Shown here: positions 8,835-17,957 of the stretch, piece by piece | How the letters are laid out: every line of letters starts with the position of its first letter | Numbering within the stretch: position 1 is the stretch's first letter | Assembly: GCF_900177675.1 (NCBI RefSeq) | Contig: NZ_FXWM01000001.1 | Location: forward strand, 5,279,001-5,343,000 | Direction: 5' to 3' | Length of the DNA stretch: 64,000 nucleotides | Source: Bacillus sp. OV166 | Lineage (GTDB): Bacteria > Bacillota > Bacilli > Bacillales > Cytobacillaceae | Notes under the pieces: generated by a model | The model's database searches: none | The model's input: only the letters and a program-made list of their open reading frames with translations | What the model was told of the DNA's origin: nothing | Position numbers and translations under genes: made by a program

Positions 8835-8944
8835 ACTTCTCCCCCTTAACTTTTTCGTATTTATCCCACAAAATTAATTATACAAAATTATTTAAAAATT
8901 TTAAATTGTTATTCAATTAAAAATATTTTTCACTATCTTGAGCA

Positions 8945-8980
8945 TAAAAAAGAGAGCGAAGGGAAGCCCCTCGCTCTCTG
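8945..8980 (-). terminator. Terminator of sspA
   Basis: Stem AGAGAGCGA/TCGCTCTCT with a loop that extends pairing (GGGG/CCCC), followed on the minus strand by TTTTTTA. Confidence 0.9.
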
Positions 8981-9002
8981 TAGCCATCGTATTAATTTTT
9001 TA

Positions 9003-9209
9003 TTAACGAGAGAATCCGCCGCCTAATTGAGATTCAGCCATTGCTACTAGACGCTTTGTGATTTCACCACCAACAGATCCGTTGGCACGTGAAGTAGTGT
9101 CAGCTCCAAGATTTACACCAAATTCAGAAGCAATTTCATATTTCATTTGGCTTAGAGCTTGTTCAACACCAGGAACCAATAATTGATTTGAGTTGTTGTT
9201 GTTTGCCAT
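9003..9209 (-). CDS. sspA: Alpha/beta-type small acid-soluble spore protein
   Basis: A 68-residue SASP that coats and protects DNA in the dormant spore. It has the N-terminal Asn-rich stretch, the Gpr protease cleavage motif KYEIASEFGV (residues 23-32) and the DNA-binding block GSVGGEITKRLVAMAE. The ribosome binding site is AAGGAGGTGATATCAC. A sigma-G-like promoter lies just upstream and a strong terminator just downstream, so it is a monocistronic forespore gene. It sits beside thiI as in B. subtilis. Confidence 0.97.
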   Translation of the reverse strand: MANNNNSNQLLVPGVEQALSQMKYEIASEFGVNLGADTTSRANGSVGGEITKRLVAMAESQLGGGFSR

Positions 9210-9230
9210 GTGATATCACCTCCTTGTGAG

Positions 9231-9262
9231 TATAGAATGTGTAGAACTTAAAAGCTTCATTC
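9231..9262 (-). promoter_or_regulatory. Candidate sigma-G promoter of sspA
   Basis: Minus strand GAATGA (9257-9262), 17-bp spacer, CATTCTATA (9231-9239), fitting the forespore consensus GMATR and CATNMTA. It would start transcription almost at the ribosome binding site, leaving a very short leader. Confidence 0.5.
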
Positions 9263-9309
9263 TATATTACAATTGGTAATTGTTCACAAAATATTCGAAT
9301 TTTACCTTT

Positions 9310-10515
9310 TTAAAATAATTCACTAAATTCTGAGTGCTGCTTGTCATCAGGTTTAATTACAAGTGTCTCTGTCTCTTGCACCGCTTCATGAATGAGTGGT
9401 TCGAAATCAAAGAAGCTTTCATAATGCTGAACCTTTTCCCTTTTTGGCTTTGTTTTTGGAGAAGCTGGGACAAAGATGGTACAGCAATCCTCAAACGGCC
9501 GATTCGAAATTTCAAGTGTATCAATTTCCTGTGCGATTTTAATGATATCCGTTTTATCCATCGTAATCAATGGACGCAAAAGAGGCGTATTTGTTACATC
9601 ATTGATTGCGTACATACTCTCAAGCGTCTGGCTCGCAACCTGCCCGAGGCTTTCACCGGTAATTATAGCAAGACCTTCATGTTTTTTCCTAATCTCATCC
9701 GTGATTCGAAGCATCATCCTTCTCGTAGATGTCATCGAATAATTTTCAGGTACTTGTTCGCGAATTGTTTGCTGAATATCAGTAAACGGGACGATGTGCA
9801 AGGTCATCGATCCATATATTTCAGCCAGTTTTTTTGAAAGGTCAATGACCTTTTCCTTTGATCGTTCACTTGTAAATGGGGGGCTGAAAAAATGAACCGC
9901 TTCGATTTCTAGTCCCCTCTTCATTGCCATATAGCCGGCAACAGGGCTGTCAATTCCACCAGAAAGCATGAGCATGGCTTTTCCACTTGATCCAATCGGT
10001 AGTCCACCTGCCCCCTGTATGGTTTCGCATGATAGGTAAATCGCTTCTTTTCTGACTTCAATCCGTAAATTAATATCCGGATTTTTCACATCCACTTTGA
10101 GTCCAGAAATATGCTGCAACAAATGGCCGCCAAGGGTGTGGTTAATTCCGTCCGTATCCAACTCAAATGTTTTATCAGATCTTTTCGGAGTAATTTTGAA
10201 GGTTTGACCCTTCTTGTATAGGGAGCGCATCATATCAAGTGAAGTCTGTTTTAATACCTCAATATCTCTTTCCAGCTTGATGGCCGGACTAAAGGATTGG
10301 ATTCCAAATATATTCTTTAATTTTCCAATAATTGCTTCGCTGCTTTCACTATTTAATAAGACATACATCCGATCACGGCTTGCTTCTACTTTAATTTTTG
10401 GGAAGGGAGCAAGAGCAAGTCTAACACTTTTTCTTAATTTTTCTACAAATTGATTGCGATTTCTTCCTTTTGTCGATATTTCACCGTAGCGAATGAGTAT
10501 ACGATCATATTCCAT
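9310..10515 (-). CDS. thiI: tRNA 4-thiouridine synthase / thiazole sulfurtransferase ThiI
   Basis: 401 residues, the short form without a rhodanese domain. It transfers sulfur to U8 of tRNA and contributes to thiazole synthesis. An N-terminal ferredoxin-like part and THUMP domain (to about residue 165) precede the PP-loop SGGIDSPVAGYMAMKRG (about residue 185). FEDCCTIFVP near residue 345 holds conserved cysteines. The desulfurase gene ends at the base before its start, so the two are one operon. Bacillus ThiI lacks the rhodanese cysteine and is thought to take persulfide directly from this partner. Confidence 0.96.
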   Translation of the reverse strand: MEYDRILIRYGEISTKGRNRNQFVEKLRKSVRLALAPFPKIKVEASRDRMYVLLNSESSEAIIGKLKNIFGIQSFSPAIKLERDIEVLKQTSLDMMRSLYKKGQTFKITPKRSDKTFELDTDGINHTLGGHLLQHISGLKVDVKNPDINLRIEVRKEAIYLSCETIQGAGGLPIGSSGKAMLMLSGGIDSPVAGYMAMKRGLEIEAVHFFSPPFTSERSKEKVIDLSKKLAEIYGSMTLHIVPFTDIQQTIREQVPENYSMTSTRRMMLRITDEIRKKHEGLAIITGESLGQVASQTLESMYAINDVTNTPLLRPLITMDKTDIIKIAQEIDTLEISNRPFEDCCTIFVPASPKTKPKREKVQHYESFFDFEPLIHEAVQETETLVIKPDDKQHSEFSELF

Positions 10516-11658
10516 CTATTTCATAACCTTTCGTAATTGGTTTGCGGATTCTTTAAAAGCAACTAGAGCTGTCATTGCCTCTTCTCTGGTATTCTCAAAT
10601 GAGAGACTAATCCGGATGGCACTTTCAGCTTGCGTTTCATGAACGCCCATTGCGAGAAGCGTTTTACTTGGTGATTTCTTTTTTGAGGAACATGCACTTG
10701 TGGTGGATACAAAGATACCTTTCCGCTCAAGTGAATGAATGAATACTTCTGATTTTATTTCCTTTAATGAGAAATTTAAAATATGGGGTGCTGCATTTTC
10801 AGTAGGTGTATGAATTTGAACACCTTCTATTTCTGCTAACCCCTTCCTGAGCAGGCTGTGGATATTCTTCATTCGTTCCATCTCTGCTTCGCCTTTCATT
10901 AATGTCATCCTAAGTGCCTTTGCCATTGCAACGGCGCCTGCCACATTTTCTGTACCGCTTCGAATCTTCCGTTCCTGATTGCCGCCAGAAAATAATGGAG
11001 CAAGTCTCACACCCTCACGGATAAAAAGGGCACCGGTGCCTTTTAAGCCATGAAATTTATGACCGGATATCGAACAAAGATCCACTCTGTTTTTATAGAA
11101 AGAAAGGGGAATCTTTCCTATTCCTTGGACTGCATCAACATGAAATAAAATCATTGGATGTTTTTTTAATAGGTCTCCAATTTCTTTAATTGGCTGAACC
11201 GTCCCCACTTCATTATTCACCTGCATAATGGATATTAAAATGGTATCTTTTCTTATCGCTTTTTCAAGATCCGAAACATTAATTCTTCCAAACCTGTCAA
11301 CAGGCAAGTAAGTTATCTCAAAACCCTCCTGTTCAAGCTGTTCCATTGCGGCTCTAACTGATGGATGTTCAACACTTGATGTAATCAGGTGCCGACCCTT
11401 ATTTTTATGTAATAAAGCAGATCCCTTTATCGCTATATTATTTCCTTCCGTGCCCCCGGAAGTAAAATAAATTTCAGATGGCTTTACTGTTAAGAGCTTG
11501 CTTACTTGATCCCGCGCCTGGGATAGCAGCTTCTCTGCCTGTCCCCCCATACTGTGTAGTGAGGAAGGGTTCCCATAATATTCACTAGACACCGTAACAA
11601 ACGAATCTATAACGTCTTTAAACGGTTTTGTCGTTGCACTATTATCAAAATAAATCAT
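10516..11658 (-). CDS. nifZ: Cysteine desulfurase, ThiI partner (NifS/IscS family)
   Basis: 380 residues. A PLP enzyme that takes sulfur from cysteine as an enzyme-bound persulfide. The PLP lysine is in SGHKFHGLKGTGAL (about residue 203), the cofactor His/Gln region in SSVEHPSVR, and the persulfide cysteine in STTSACSSKKKSPS (about residue 328). The loop around this cysteine contains several Lys and Ser residues. Direct junction with thiI matches the B. subtilis pair in which this desulfurase is dedicated to tRNA 4-thiouridine. Confidence 0.93.
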   Translation of the reverse strand: MIYFDNSATTKPFKDVIDSFVTVSSEYYGNPSSLHSMGGQAEKLLSQARDQVSKLLTVKPSEIYFTSGGTEGNNIAIKGSALLHKNKGRHLITSSVEHPSVRAAMEQLEQEGFEITYLPVDRFGRINVSDLEKAIRKDTILISIMQVNNEVGTVQPIKEIGDLLKKHPMILFHVDAVQGIGKIPLSFYKNRVDLCSISGHKFHGLKGTGALFIREGVRLAPLFSGGNQERKIRSGTENVAGAVAMAKALRMTLMKGEAEMERMKNIHSLLRKGLAEIEGVQIHTPTENAAPHILNFSLKEIKSEVFIHSLERKGIFVSTTSACSSKKKSPSKTLLAMGVHETQAESAIRISLSFENTREEAMTALVAFKESANQLRKVMK

Positions 11659-11720
11659 TTTTTCTCCTCCGAACTCTTACAAAAATAAATCTTATCATAA
11701 AGACAAAAAAAAGAATAACA

Positions 11721-11760
11721 AAAAACCGATTCAGCTTAAAAGTGCACTGATCGGTTTTTT
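11721..11760 (-). terminator. Terminator downstream of ezrA
   Basis: Stem AAAAACCGAT ... ATCGGTTTTTT with further pairing in the loop. The T-run is present on both strands. It lies between the ezrA end and the desulfurase start, both on the minus strand. Confidence 0.75.
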
Positions 11761-11800
11761 GTATGTGTTAAAAGAGTATAATTTTTTGAAGTCAGCGATC

Positions 11801-11827
11801 TGTCTAGCTCCAACGCCCAGCGGCTAG
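11801..11827. repeat. Short intergenic repeat-like palindrome
   Basis: TGTCTAGCTCCAACGCCCAG followed by CGGCTAG forms CTAGC ... GCTAG arms. I recall near-identical short elements scattered between genes in Bacillaceae genomes; no second copy was seen in this window. Confidence 0.4.
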
Positions 11828-11846
11828 TGTACTTCCGCTTTTCTTA

Positions 11847-13535
11847 TTATTCTGTTGCAAATGTGGCTTTTATTTTTTTCAATGCATCTGGGTCAATAAC
11901 ATCAAGTGTTGCAGCCGCTTGTTCTAAAGCCACTTGATATTCATAGTGTCTGAATGCCATTTCTGCTTCCAATAATCCTTTGGCTACATTTGGATATTGG
12001 CTTTTATAACGATTTCCATATTGAATGGCTTTTTCCGCTAACATCACATTTTCTAGCAGTTCTATCGTTGAATTGGTAAGTTTCTCCACCGTTAATACAG
12101 CAATTTCTAAATATTGATTGAGAGCAGAAATGTTAAGTGGCTTTTCATCAAGCTGGTATCTCACATTTTGAATACTTTCATTTGTATCCTCAAATAAATA
12201 CTTATAATCTTCTGGTAAGCCAGGAACATTACTCTTAGATACGAGACGAACCGTCTCTCCAACTTTCTTGGTAAGTTCTTTAAGCTTTTCTCTTGCTTCA
12301 AATTCATCTTTCCTAAGGGCTTGAAGTTTTAAAGCGAAATCTTGCTGCCCTTCTCGGATGATATCCAACTGTTCTTTTACTTGAGCTAACTCTTCACTAA
12401 CCACTGATTGTGCTGTTTCGTTTAACTTTACTTTTTCAATCAGAATCTCAAAATGTTTATAAACAGTGGAAAGTTCTTTTTCCAGCTGTCGCTGCGTTTC
12501 AAAGTCACCTTCAGATAACTGGTAGATTTCTTGAACATGAATGACTTCATTTGAAAGATGACTATTTTCCTCTTGGGCAGAAATAAGAAGTTCACTTGCT
12601 ATTTTTTCATTTTTTATGACAAAATGCTTGGCGTGTACTTCTTTTTCCAATAAATCGAAAAGGACATCAATTCTTTCCTTTATTTCTTTTATACATTCTA
12701 CTGCCTCATCAATCTTCGTTGCTTCTATAAGTTCTAGATTCTCAGCCAGTTTCTCTTCTAAGCGTTTGATTTCATTTTCCAAATTAATATGTTCTAAATA
12801 GTATTCTTGATCAGACATTTCACGGTATCCGTCAAGAATATCTGAAAGCTGATTTGGCAGAAGTGATTGACATTCAATTAACAGCTGTGGAATCAAGTCC
12901 ATATCTTTTTTAATCATTCCAAGCTGACTATGAATCATTAAAACTACTTCACGGGCTTCAAGATAATTACCATGTTCAGTTTTCTCATCAAATTCCTGAA
13001 ATTTTAGTGAAACGCCGTTGAGTTGTTCCTCTAAGCACTTTTCTGAACTGCCAAAGCTGTGACGATGGGCAAGCAGCATTTTTTTTGATTCCCGATACTG
13101 CTCTTTAAGCTCTTCAATTTCAACTCGGTTCTTTTCCTCGCTGCCAACCAATTCATGTAACTCTTCTAATATACTTTTTATTTGATCCTCAGTTTCTTGT
13201 AACTTTGCTCCAATAGCTTGCTGGACACCTTTCGCTTTACTGAATCGGTACTTATCTATGTACTCTTCGGCATCAAAAAGCAATTCTTCTAAATCAGGCA
13301 GCTGTACCGTTACCACATCGTCCCATTGATTTCGCCAGCGTTCGAATAGTTCTTCAGTTTGCCCTGTCATATTAAGCAGCTTCACTTTTGACATTTCATC
13401 CAGTACTGGACGATTCATTAAATCGATTTTCCATGCTTCCAATCGATCCATTTCCTTAAAGTACTTTTTCTTTATTAAATACCCAATTACAAATAAGGCT
13501 AGTAAAAGGATAAAAAATCCAATGAAATATTTCAC
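11847..13535 (-). CDS. ezrA: Septation ring formation regulator EzrA
   Basis: A negative regulator of FtsZ ring assembly and a divisome component. The GTG start behind ATAGGGGGCTTACTT gives 562 residues, the same length as B. subtilis EzrA; an in-frame ATG 27 bases upstream lacks a site. One N-terminal transmembrane helix (IGFFILLLALFVIGYLI) is followed by KKKYFKEMDRLEAWK and a long, heptad-rich, Glu/Lys/Leu coiled coil with five or so spectrin-like bundles. The motif NRPVLDEMSKVK after the anchor is typical. Monocistronic, with its own terminator. Confidence 0.95.
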   Translation of the reverse strand: MKYFIGFFILLLALFVIGYLIKKKYFKEMDRLEAWKIDLMNRPVLDEMSKVKLLNMTGQTEELFERWRNQWDDVVTVQLPDLEELLFDAEEYIDKYRFSKAKGVQQAIGAKLQETEDQIKSILEELHELVGSEEKNRVEIEELKEQYRESKKMLLAHRHSFGSSEKCLEEQLNGVSLKFQEFDEKTEHGNYLEAREVVLMIHSQLGMIKKDMDLIPQLLIECQSLLPNQLSDILDGYREMSDQEYYLEHINLENEIKRLEEKLAENLELIEATKIDEAVECIKEIKERIDVLFDLLEKEVHAKHFVIKNEKIASELLISAQEENSHLSNEVIHVQEIYQLSEGDFETQRQLEKELSTVYKHFEILIEKVKLNETAQSVVSEELAQVKEQLDIIREGQQDFALKLQALRKDEFEAREKLKELTKKVGETVRLVSKSNVPGLPEDYKYLFEDTNESIQNVRYQLDEKPLNISALNQYLEIAVLTVEKLTNSTIELLENVMLAEKAIQYGNRYKSQYPNVAKGLLEAEMAFRHYEYQVALEQAAATLDVIDPDALKKIKATFATE

Positions 13536-13764
13536 AAGTAAGCCCCCTATTTCCCAAAACATTCTTTCAAATTCCAGTTTTCATGCATCTATTATAAAAA
13601 AATCTCTTAATGTTCGATTCAATGCTATTATGATACCATGTTAACGACATTTTTTGACTATTATTTTCAATTTTTTTGTAAAATAAATGAAAACTCACCA
13701 ATTGCAGAGTCTGATAGGACGGTTCATGAGGCGCAGTTGAATTTATACTTTCCTATTAACTAAA

Positions 13765-13788
13765 AAAAAATAGCGATTGCCGCTATTT
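13765..13788 (-). terminator. Terminator of refZ
   Basis: Minus-strand stem AAAATAGCGG/ CGCTATTTT with a short loop followed by a nine-base T-run; it overlaps the refZ stop codon. Confidence 0.8.
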
Positions 13789-14415
13789 TATGACTGCACT
13801 CATTTTCATTGGTACATCCGAGCATAGTGTTTTATCAATCCACAAATTAATATCCTTTAAATATTTCTGCTCAAAAAATGGTTCATTTGGAAAGACATAC
13901 AAGACTTCCCTCATATAATGTGTATTCATAAATGGCATCATCAATAATCCTTTAAGTTGAATAATTAAATAAGGAATCGAGTGAGGGCGGAATTCATTCC
14001 ATTCAAAACCACGCTCAAATACTAATTGAAAATAGTATTTTTCCTTAAGTAAATAGGTTGACATGATTTCGCGAACCACTTGCGAATCCATGGACATTTC
14101 CCGATAGACAAGACTGGCTAATTTACTATTTTCACATTGATAATGAAGTAAATCTGTGACAATTCGCTTTAAACACTCCTTTGCTCCCTTGTCTATCGAT
14201 GCGTAGGCTTCTTCCATTTTACTAATATACTGTTCAAAAAAATGCGTAAAGCAATATTCTAGCAGACCTGGTTTATTTTCGAAATGGTAGGCAATCGTTG
14301 CCGTATTTACTTTTGCCAGTCGGGCGATATCCCGGATTGATGTTCCAGAGTATCCATTGGACTTAAACAATGTTATAGCGGCCTTAACAATCGCTTCTTT
14401 AGCATTTTTCTTCAT
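13783..14415 (-). CDS. refZ: TetR-family regulator of FtsZ, RefZ
   Basis: 210 residues from an ATG behind GAAGGGGGACAAATT. The N-terminal helix-turn-helix reads GYSGTSIRDIARLAKVNTAT, followed by IAYHFENKPGLLEYCF, both close to RefZ (YttP) of B. subtilis. In B. subtilis RefZ is made at sporulation onset, binds motifs around the origin and affects FtsZ assembly to position the polar septum. Location between ezrA and ytsP supports the assignment, with the B. subtilis histidinol-phosphatase gene hisJ absent from this interval. I could not identify RefZ binding motifs by eye. Confidence 0.85.
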   Translation of the reverse strand: MKKNAKEAIVKAAITLFKSNGYSGTSIRDIARLAKVNTATIAYHFENKPGLLEYCFTHFFEQYISKMEEAYASIDKGAKECLKRIVTDLLHYQCENSKLASLVYREMSMDSQVVREIMSTYLLKEKYYFQLVFERGFEWNEFRPHSIPYLIIQLKGLLMMPFMNTHYMREVLYVFPNEPFFEQKYLKDINLWIDKTLCSDVPMKMSAVIK

Positions 14416-14571
14416 AATTTGTCCCCCTTCTGGTATACCCAAAAATCCCCTTACATTATAATTCTTTGTTATAACACAGATTCCTTTATGAAAAAATCGA
14501 CAAAGTCTGCTCATTTTCTTGTAAATTTGATAAAATAATAAATAAAATTGTTGAAACAAAGGGGAAATACC

Positions 14572-15054
14572 ATGTTTAACTTCGAAATGTATACTGCAAG
14601 CCGCGAGGAAAATTATAATCTTGTTAAAAAACAACTGCATGCTCTTATTCACGATGAGAACAATCAGATTGCGAATCTCAGCAATGCCAGTGCCCTTTTG
14701 AACCAATTTCTTGACCGAATTAATTGGGTCGGATTTTATTTAATGGATACGAATCAACAACTAGTATTAGGACCATTCCAAGGTCTTCCTGCTTGTGTAC
14801 GAATTCCTTTGGGTAAAGGTGTATGCGGGACATCTGCTTTGAAAAAAGAAACCGTTCTTGTGGCAGATGTTCATCAGTTTCCCGGCCACATTGCTTGTGA
14901 TGCAGCCTCCCAATCCGAGATAGTTATCCCTCTCATTAAAAATGAGCAGCTAATTGGAGTTCTGGATATTGATTCACCTGAAAAAAATCGTTTTGATGCA
15001 CTTGATCAAAAAATGTTGGAAGAATTTGTTGAAATTTTAGTTGAACATATATAG
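14572..15054 (+). CDS. ytsP: Free methionine-(R)-sulfoxide reductase (GAF domain), YtsP
   Basis: 160 residues from the ATG behind AAAGGGGAAATACC. It is a single GAF domain with the three cysteines of the fRMsr family: LPACVRIPLG (about 83), KGVCGTSA (about 93) and HIACDAASQSEIVIP (about 117). It reduces free R-methionine sulfoxide using thioredoxin. NWVGFYLMD is the family's N-terminal signature. It is convergent with a methionine gamma-lyase-like gene, so two free-methionine enzymes are neighbours. Confidence 0.93.
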   Translation: MFNFEMYTASREENYNLVKKQLHALIHDENNQIANLSNASALLNQFLDRINWVGFYLMDTNQQLVLGPFQGLPACVRIPLGKGVCGTSALKKETVLVADVHQFPGHIACDAASQSEIVIPLIKNEQLIGVLDIDSPEKNRFDALDQKMLEEFVEILVEHI

Positions 15055-15058
15055 AAAA

Positions 15059-15091
15059 TAGCACAGAGAAATTCTCTCTGTGCTTTTTCTC
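15059..15091. terminator. Bidirectional terminator between ytsP and the gamma-lyase gene
   Basis: Stem AGCACAGAGAGA-like arms (AGCACAGAGA/TCTCTGTGCT) followed by TTTTTCTCTTT on the plus strand, between convergent genes. Confidence 0.8.
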
Positions 15092-15092
15092 T

Positions 15093-16277
15093 TTAGATCC
15101 TTTCCAGTGCCTGATCCAGGTCTTCTTGAATGTCCTCCCATGCTTCGAGCCCAACAGATAGACGCAGCAAGTTATCTTCAATTCCCATTTTTTTTCGTTC
15201 TTCCTCTGGAACCACGGCATGGGTCATCGTTGCAGGATGCTGAATTAATGTTTCGGCGTCTCCCAGACTTACCGCAATTTTTATTAATTGTAATTGATTC
15301 ATAAACTGTTGTGCCGATACCTTGGATCCCTTTATCGTGAATGATATGAGCCCGCCTGATTGTTTCATTTGTTTTTTCGCGATCGAATAATCTTGGTGTT
15401 CTGGATCCCCAGGGAAATACACTGATTTAATTTTCGGATGACTTTTCATAAATTCAAATAACCTCTGGGCATTTTCACAATGGCGGTCCATGCGCACTGG
15501 CAGTGTTTTAATCCCCCTTAACAACAGCCATGCATCAAAAGGAGAGATAATCCCGCCAATATCTTTTTGGGTCGTCCGTGACACCTGCCTAATAAACTCC
15601 TTCTCCCCAATGACAAGACCCGCTATAACATCGCCATGTCCACAGATATATTTTGTTGCACTATGAATGACAACATTGCATCCGAGGGTAAGAGGGGTTT
15701 GTATATATGGGGAACAAAATGTGTTATCCACAACAACGGGAATCCCTTTTTTATTTGCCACCCTCGCCACCAATTCCAAATCTACCAGCTTCATTGTAGG
15801 GTTTATTGGCGTTTCAATATAGATACAAGCCGTATTAGGGAGGATTTCTTGATCTAATGCTTCTGCCGATTCCATTAAAGAAAAGTCGTGTTCAATCCCA
15901 TATTTCCCTTTTAATAGTTCCAACAATCCGAAGGTACATCCGTATACTCCTTGTGAACATAGGATATGGTCACCAGTTTTTGTTAAGGCTACTAGCACTG
16001 CACTCACGGCCGCCATTCCTGACGAAAAAGCTAAGCCTGCCTCACCTTGTTCAAGGACTGCCATCCGTTCTTCCAGTATTTTCACCGTCGGATTTCCCAA
16101 GCGTGAATAAATAAATCCCTCTTCTTGCCCTGCAAACCTTCTTTCCCCTTGTTCCGCACTGGTAAATGTAAAGGTAGATGTTTGATATAACGGGGGAACT
16201 AAACTGTCTTGATGTTCGTTTGGCCAGTAGCCTGAATGAATAACTTCCGTTTCAAACCGTGATTTCTTTTTCCCCAT
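15093..16277 (-). CDS. PLP-dependent methionine gamma-lyase / cystathionine gamma-lyase family
   Basis: 394 residues from an ATG behind CAGGAGGAATCCAAA. It is a Cys/Met-metabolism PLP enzyme: YSRLGNPTVKILEERMA, SSGMAAVSAV, and the PLP lysine in HSATKYICGHGD (about residue 208). SQGVYGCTFGLL carries the cysteine that marks methionine gamma-lyases (Cys116 of the Pseudomonas enzyme), so cleavage of methionine to methanethiol, 2-oxobutyrate and ammonia is the best guess. Cystathionine gamma-synthase or homocysteine lyase remain possible. A perfect cre palindrome sits in its leader. B. subtilis has no equivalent at this place. Confidence 0.8.
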   Translation of the reverse strand: MGKKKSRFETEVIHSGYWPNEHQDSLVPPLYQTSTFTFTSAEQGERRFAGQEEGFIYSRLGNPTVKILEERMAVLEQGEAGLAFSSGMAAVSAVLVALTKTGDHILCSQGVYGCTFGLLELLKGKYGIEHDFSLMESAEALDQEILPNTACIYIETPINPTMKLVDLELVARVANKKGIPVVVDNTFCSPYIQTPLTLGCNVVIHSATKYICGHGDVIAGLVIGEKEFIRQVSRTTQKDIGGIISPFDAWLLLRGIKTLPVRMDRHCENAQRLFEFMKSHPKIKSVYFPGDPEHQDYSIAKKQMKQSGGLISFTIKGSKVSAQQFMNQLQLIKIAVSLGDAETLIQHPATMTHAVVPEEERKKMGIEDNLLRLSVGLEAWEDIQEDLDQALERI

Positions 16278-16294
16278 TTTGGATTCCTCCTGTT

Positions 16295-16308
16295 TGAAAA
16301 CGTTTTCA
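16295..16308. promoter_or_regulatory. Perfect palindromic cre (CcpA site) before the gamma-lyase gene
   Basis: TGAAAACGTTTTCA is fully palindromic and matches TGWNANCGNTNWCA at every position. It lies 18 bases upstream of the start codon, where bound CcpA would block elongation or initiation. Confidence 0.75.
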
Positions 16309-16343
16309 TATTTATAATATATTATGTAGGTTGGGGGAATATA

Positions 16344-16373
16344 GTTAGGGCATTCAGAAATCAATGCCCTAAC
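16344..16373 (-). terminator. Terminator-like inverted repeat at the end of dgcP
   Basis: Perfect 11-bp stem GTTAGGGCATT/AATGCCCTAAC with an 8-nt loop overlapping the dgcP stop. No T-run follows on the minus strand, so termination may be leaky and the next gene could be reached by read-through. Confidence 0.5.
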
Positions 16374-17835
16374 TAACCATTATATTGTTTCCTTGAATGA
16401 CCACTTTGTTCTTCCCAGTTCCTTTAGCAATATACAACGCTTCATCAGCTCGTTTAAATAAGAAATGATAAGCATCGAGCCGTTCCTTATTCCAATAAGA
16501 AACACCACAAGACACTGTAATATGCGGGTCGGAGCATTCGGATACCTTTTTAACTAATCTTTCAGCGATGGCTGCCCCTCTGTCTAAAGGGACACCAGGA
16601 AGATAAAGGGCCAGTTCTTCCCCACCCCAGCGGGCGCCTATATCTTGCCCGCGAATATTTCGTTTAATAAGGTTTGCAACCTGAACAAGAACTTTATCTC
16701 CAACCTGATGGCCGTATGTATCATTTAATTCTTTAAAATTATCAATATCGAGGAGAATAAAGGTACCTTCTTCAATCTCTTTCATTGACCACTGGATTTT
16801 TTCATCCAAAAATTTACGGGAATGGAGCTTGGTAAGGTGGTCTGTAATTACCATATGCTCTAACTCTTCTCTGAGCATTGAATTGGTAAGCGCTAGCGAT
16901 GAATGATGAACTAGTGACTGCAGGAGCTTAAATGTGTCAAAGGAAAAGAAATAAGGCTTTTGATGCATCACAATGGAGAAACCTTTTAATTTCTCGCTCT
17001 GAATCATCGGAATCGCAAGAATCGAATGAAAGCTTGTCATACTCTTTATGTTTTGGAGATTGATATCTCCTATAAATAAAGGATTTTTTTCCTTTTCGAT
17101 CTTTTCCTTTATATAATCAATGTAGAGTCGGGCCTGTTTAGTGTAAAAGTATGAAGTGGAACCTGGGAGTATTTTTACATTTGCTTGTTCATTTGAGAAT
17201 AAAAAAAAGCCAACTTCTTGTGCATCAATGGAAGTGATGATTTGTTCAGACATATATGTCATCGTATCAACCATGCGCAGGTTAGAATTTAAACAATGGG
17301 AAGTTTCGTTGATTAATTGTAGGTTTGAGATTTCCCTCTTTGACTGCTGATAGAGGTGGGCATTCTCCATAGAACATCCCGCAGAACCTGCCAATAATGT
17401 AAGAAACTCCACCTCATATGCAATAAATTCAGTCGTATCCGCTGCAATTATCTGCAAGACTCCATAGGTTACCTGCTTCCCTTTTAATGGGGCATAAATA
17501 ATTGCATGTTTATTAGGGGAGGAATATTCAAATTGAATCTCCCCGGTTGCATATGCATTGATAGCAGCAATATTTTCACTATCATATTCAAGTTCAATAA
17601 TCGGAAGGTCACTGTGGCTTTGAGTATCCTGTGAAAGCAATAAGGAAAATGAATAGTCAGGGAACACTTCCTTAAGGGCTACGCATAATTCTCCCAAGAT
17701 GAGATTAACATCAAGGAACGAATGAAGTTTTTCTGTAATTTGTAGTAATTGTTTATATCTATTAACTTGCATGTGTAAATCACATTCGAGAATTTCCATA
17801 TAGGTTTCACCCGATCTAATTCCAGATATATACAT
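16369..17835 (-). CDS. dgcP: Diguanylate cyclase with GAF domains (DgcP/YtrP type)
   Basis: 488 residues. Two GAF-like sensor regions (about 20-160 and 170-315) precede a GGDEF domain (about 325-485). The active site is GARWGGEELALYLPG, a GGEEL variant of GGDEF that is catalytically competent in known enzymes. Five residues before it RGQD forms the RxxD inhibitory site for cyclic di-GMP. DHLTKLHSRKFL and DIDNFKELND are the substrate and metal motifs. It should make cyclic di-GMP. The start may instead be an ATG twelve codons downstream, behind GGGTGAAACC. Position upstream of rpsD matches B. subtilis ytrP. Confidence 0.87.
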   Translation of the reverse strand: MYISGIRSGETYMEILECDLHMQVNRYKQLLQITEKLHSFLDVNLILGELCVALKEVFPDYSFSLLLSQDTQSHSDLPIIELEYDSENIAAINAYATGEIQFEYSSPNKHAIIYAPLKGKQVTYGVLQIIAADTTEFIAYEVEFLTLLAGSAGCSMENAHLYQQSKREISNLQLINETSHCLNSNLRMVDTMTYMSEQIITSIDAQEVGFFLFSNEQANVKILPGSTSYFYTKQARLYIDYIKEKIEKEKNPLFIGDINLQNIKSMTSFHSILAIPMIQSEKLKGFSIVMHQKPYFFSFDTFKLLQSLVHHSSLALTNSMLREELEHMVITDHLTKLHSRKFLDEKIQWSMKEIEEGTFILLDIDNFKELNDTYGHQVGDKVLVQVANLIKRNIRGQDIGARWGGEELALYLPGVPLDRGAAIAERLVKKVSECSDPHITVSCGVSYWNKERLDAYHFLFKRADEALYIAKGTGKNKVVIQGNNIMVS

Positions 17836-17957
17836 AGTACCCTAATTATAGTTAATTTTCAGACACTTTGGCGACATTAATTTGTATAATTTATTAACTT
17901 TATTAAAATAATCTTTCCGATAATTTTCTCCTGTATCATCATCCCCCAAAAATATTC

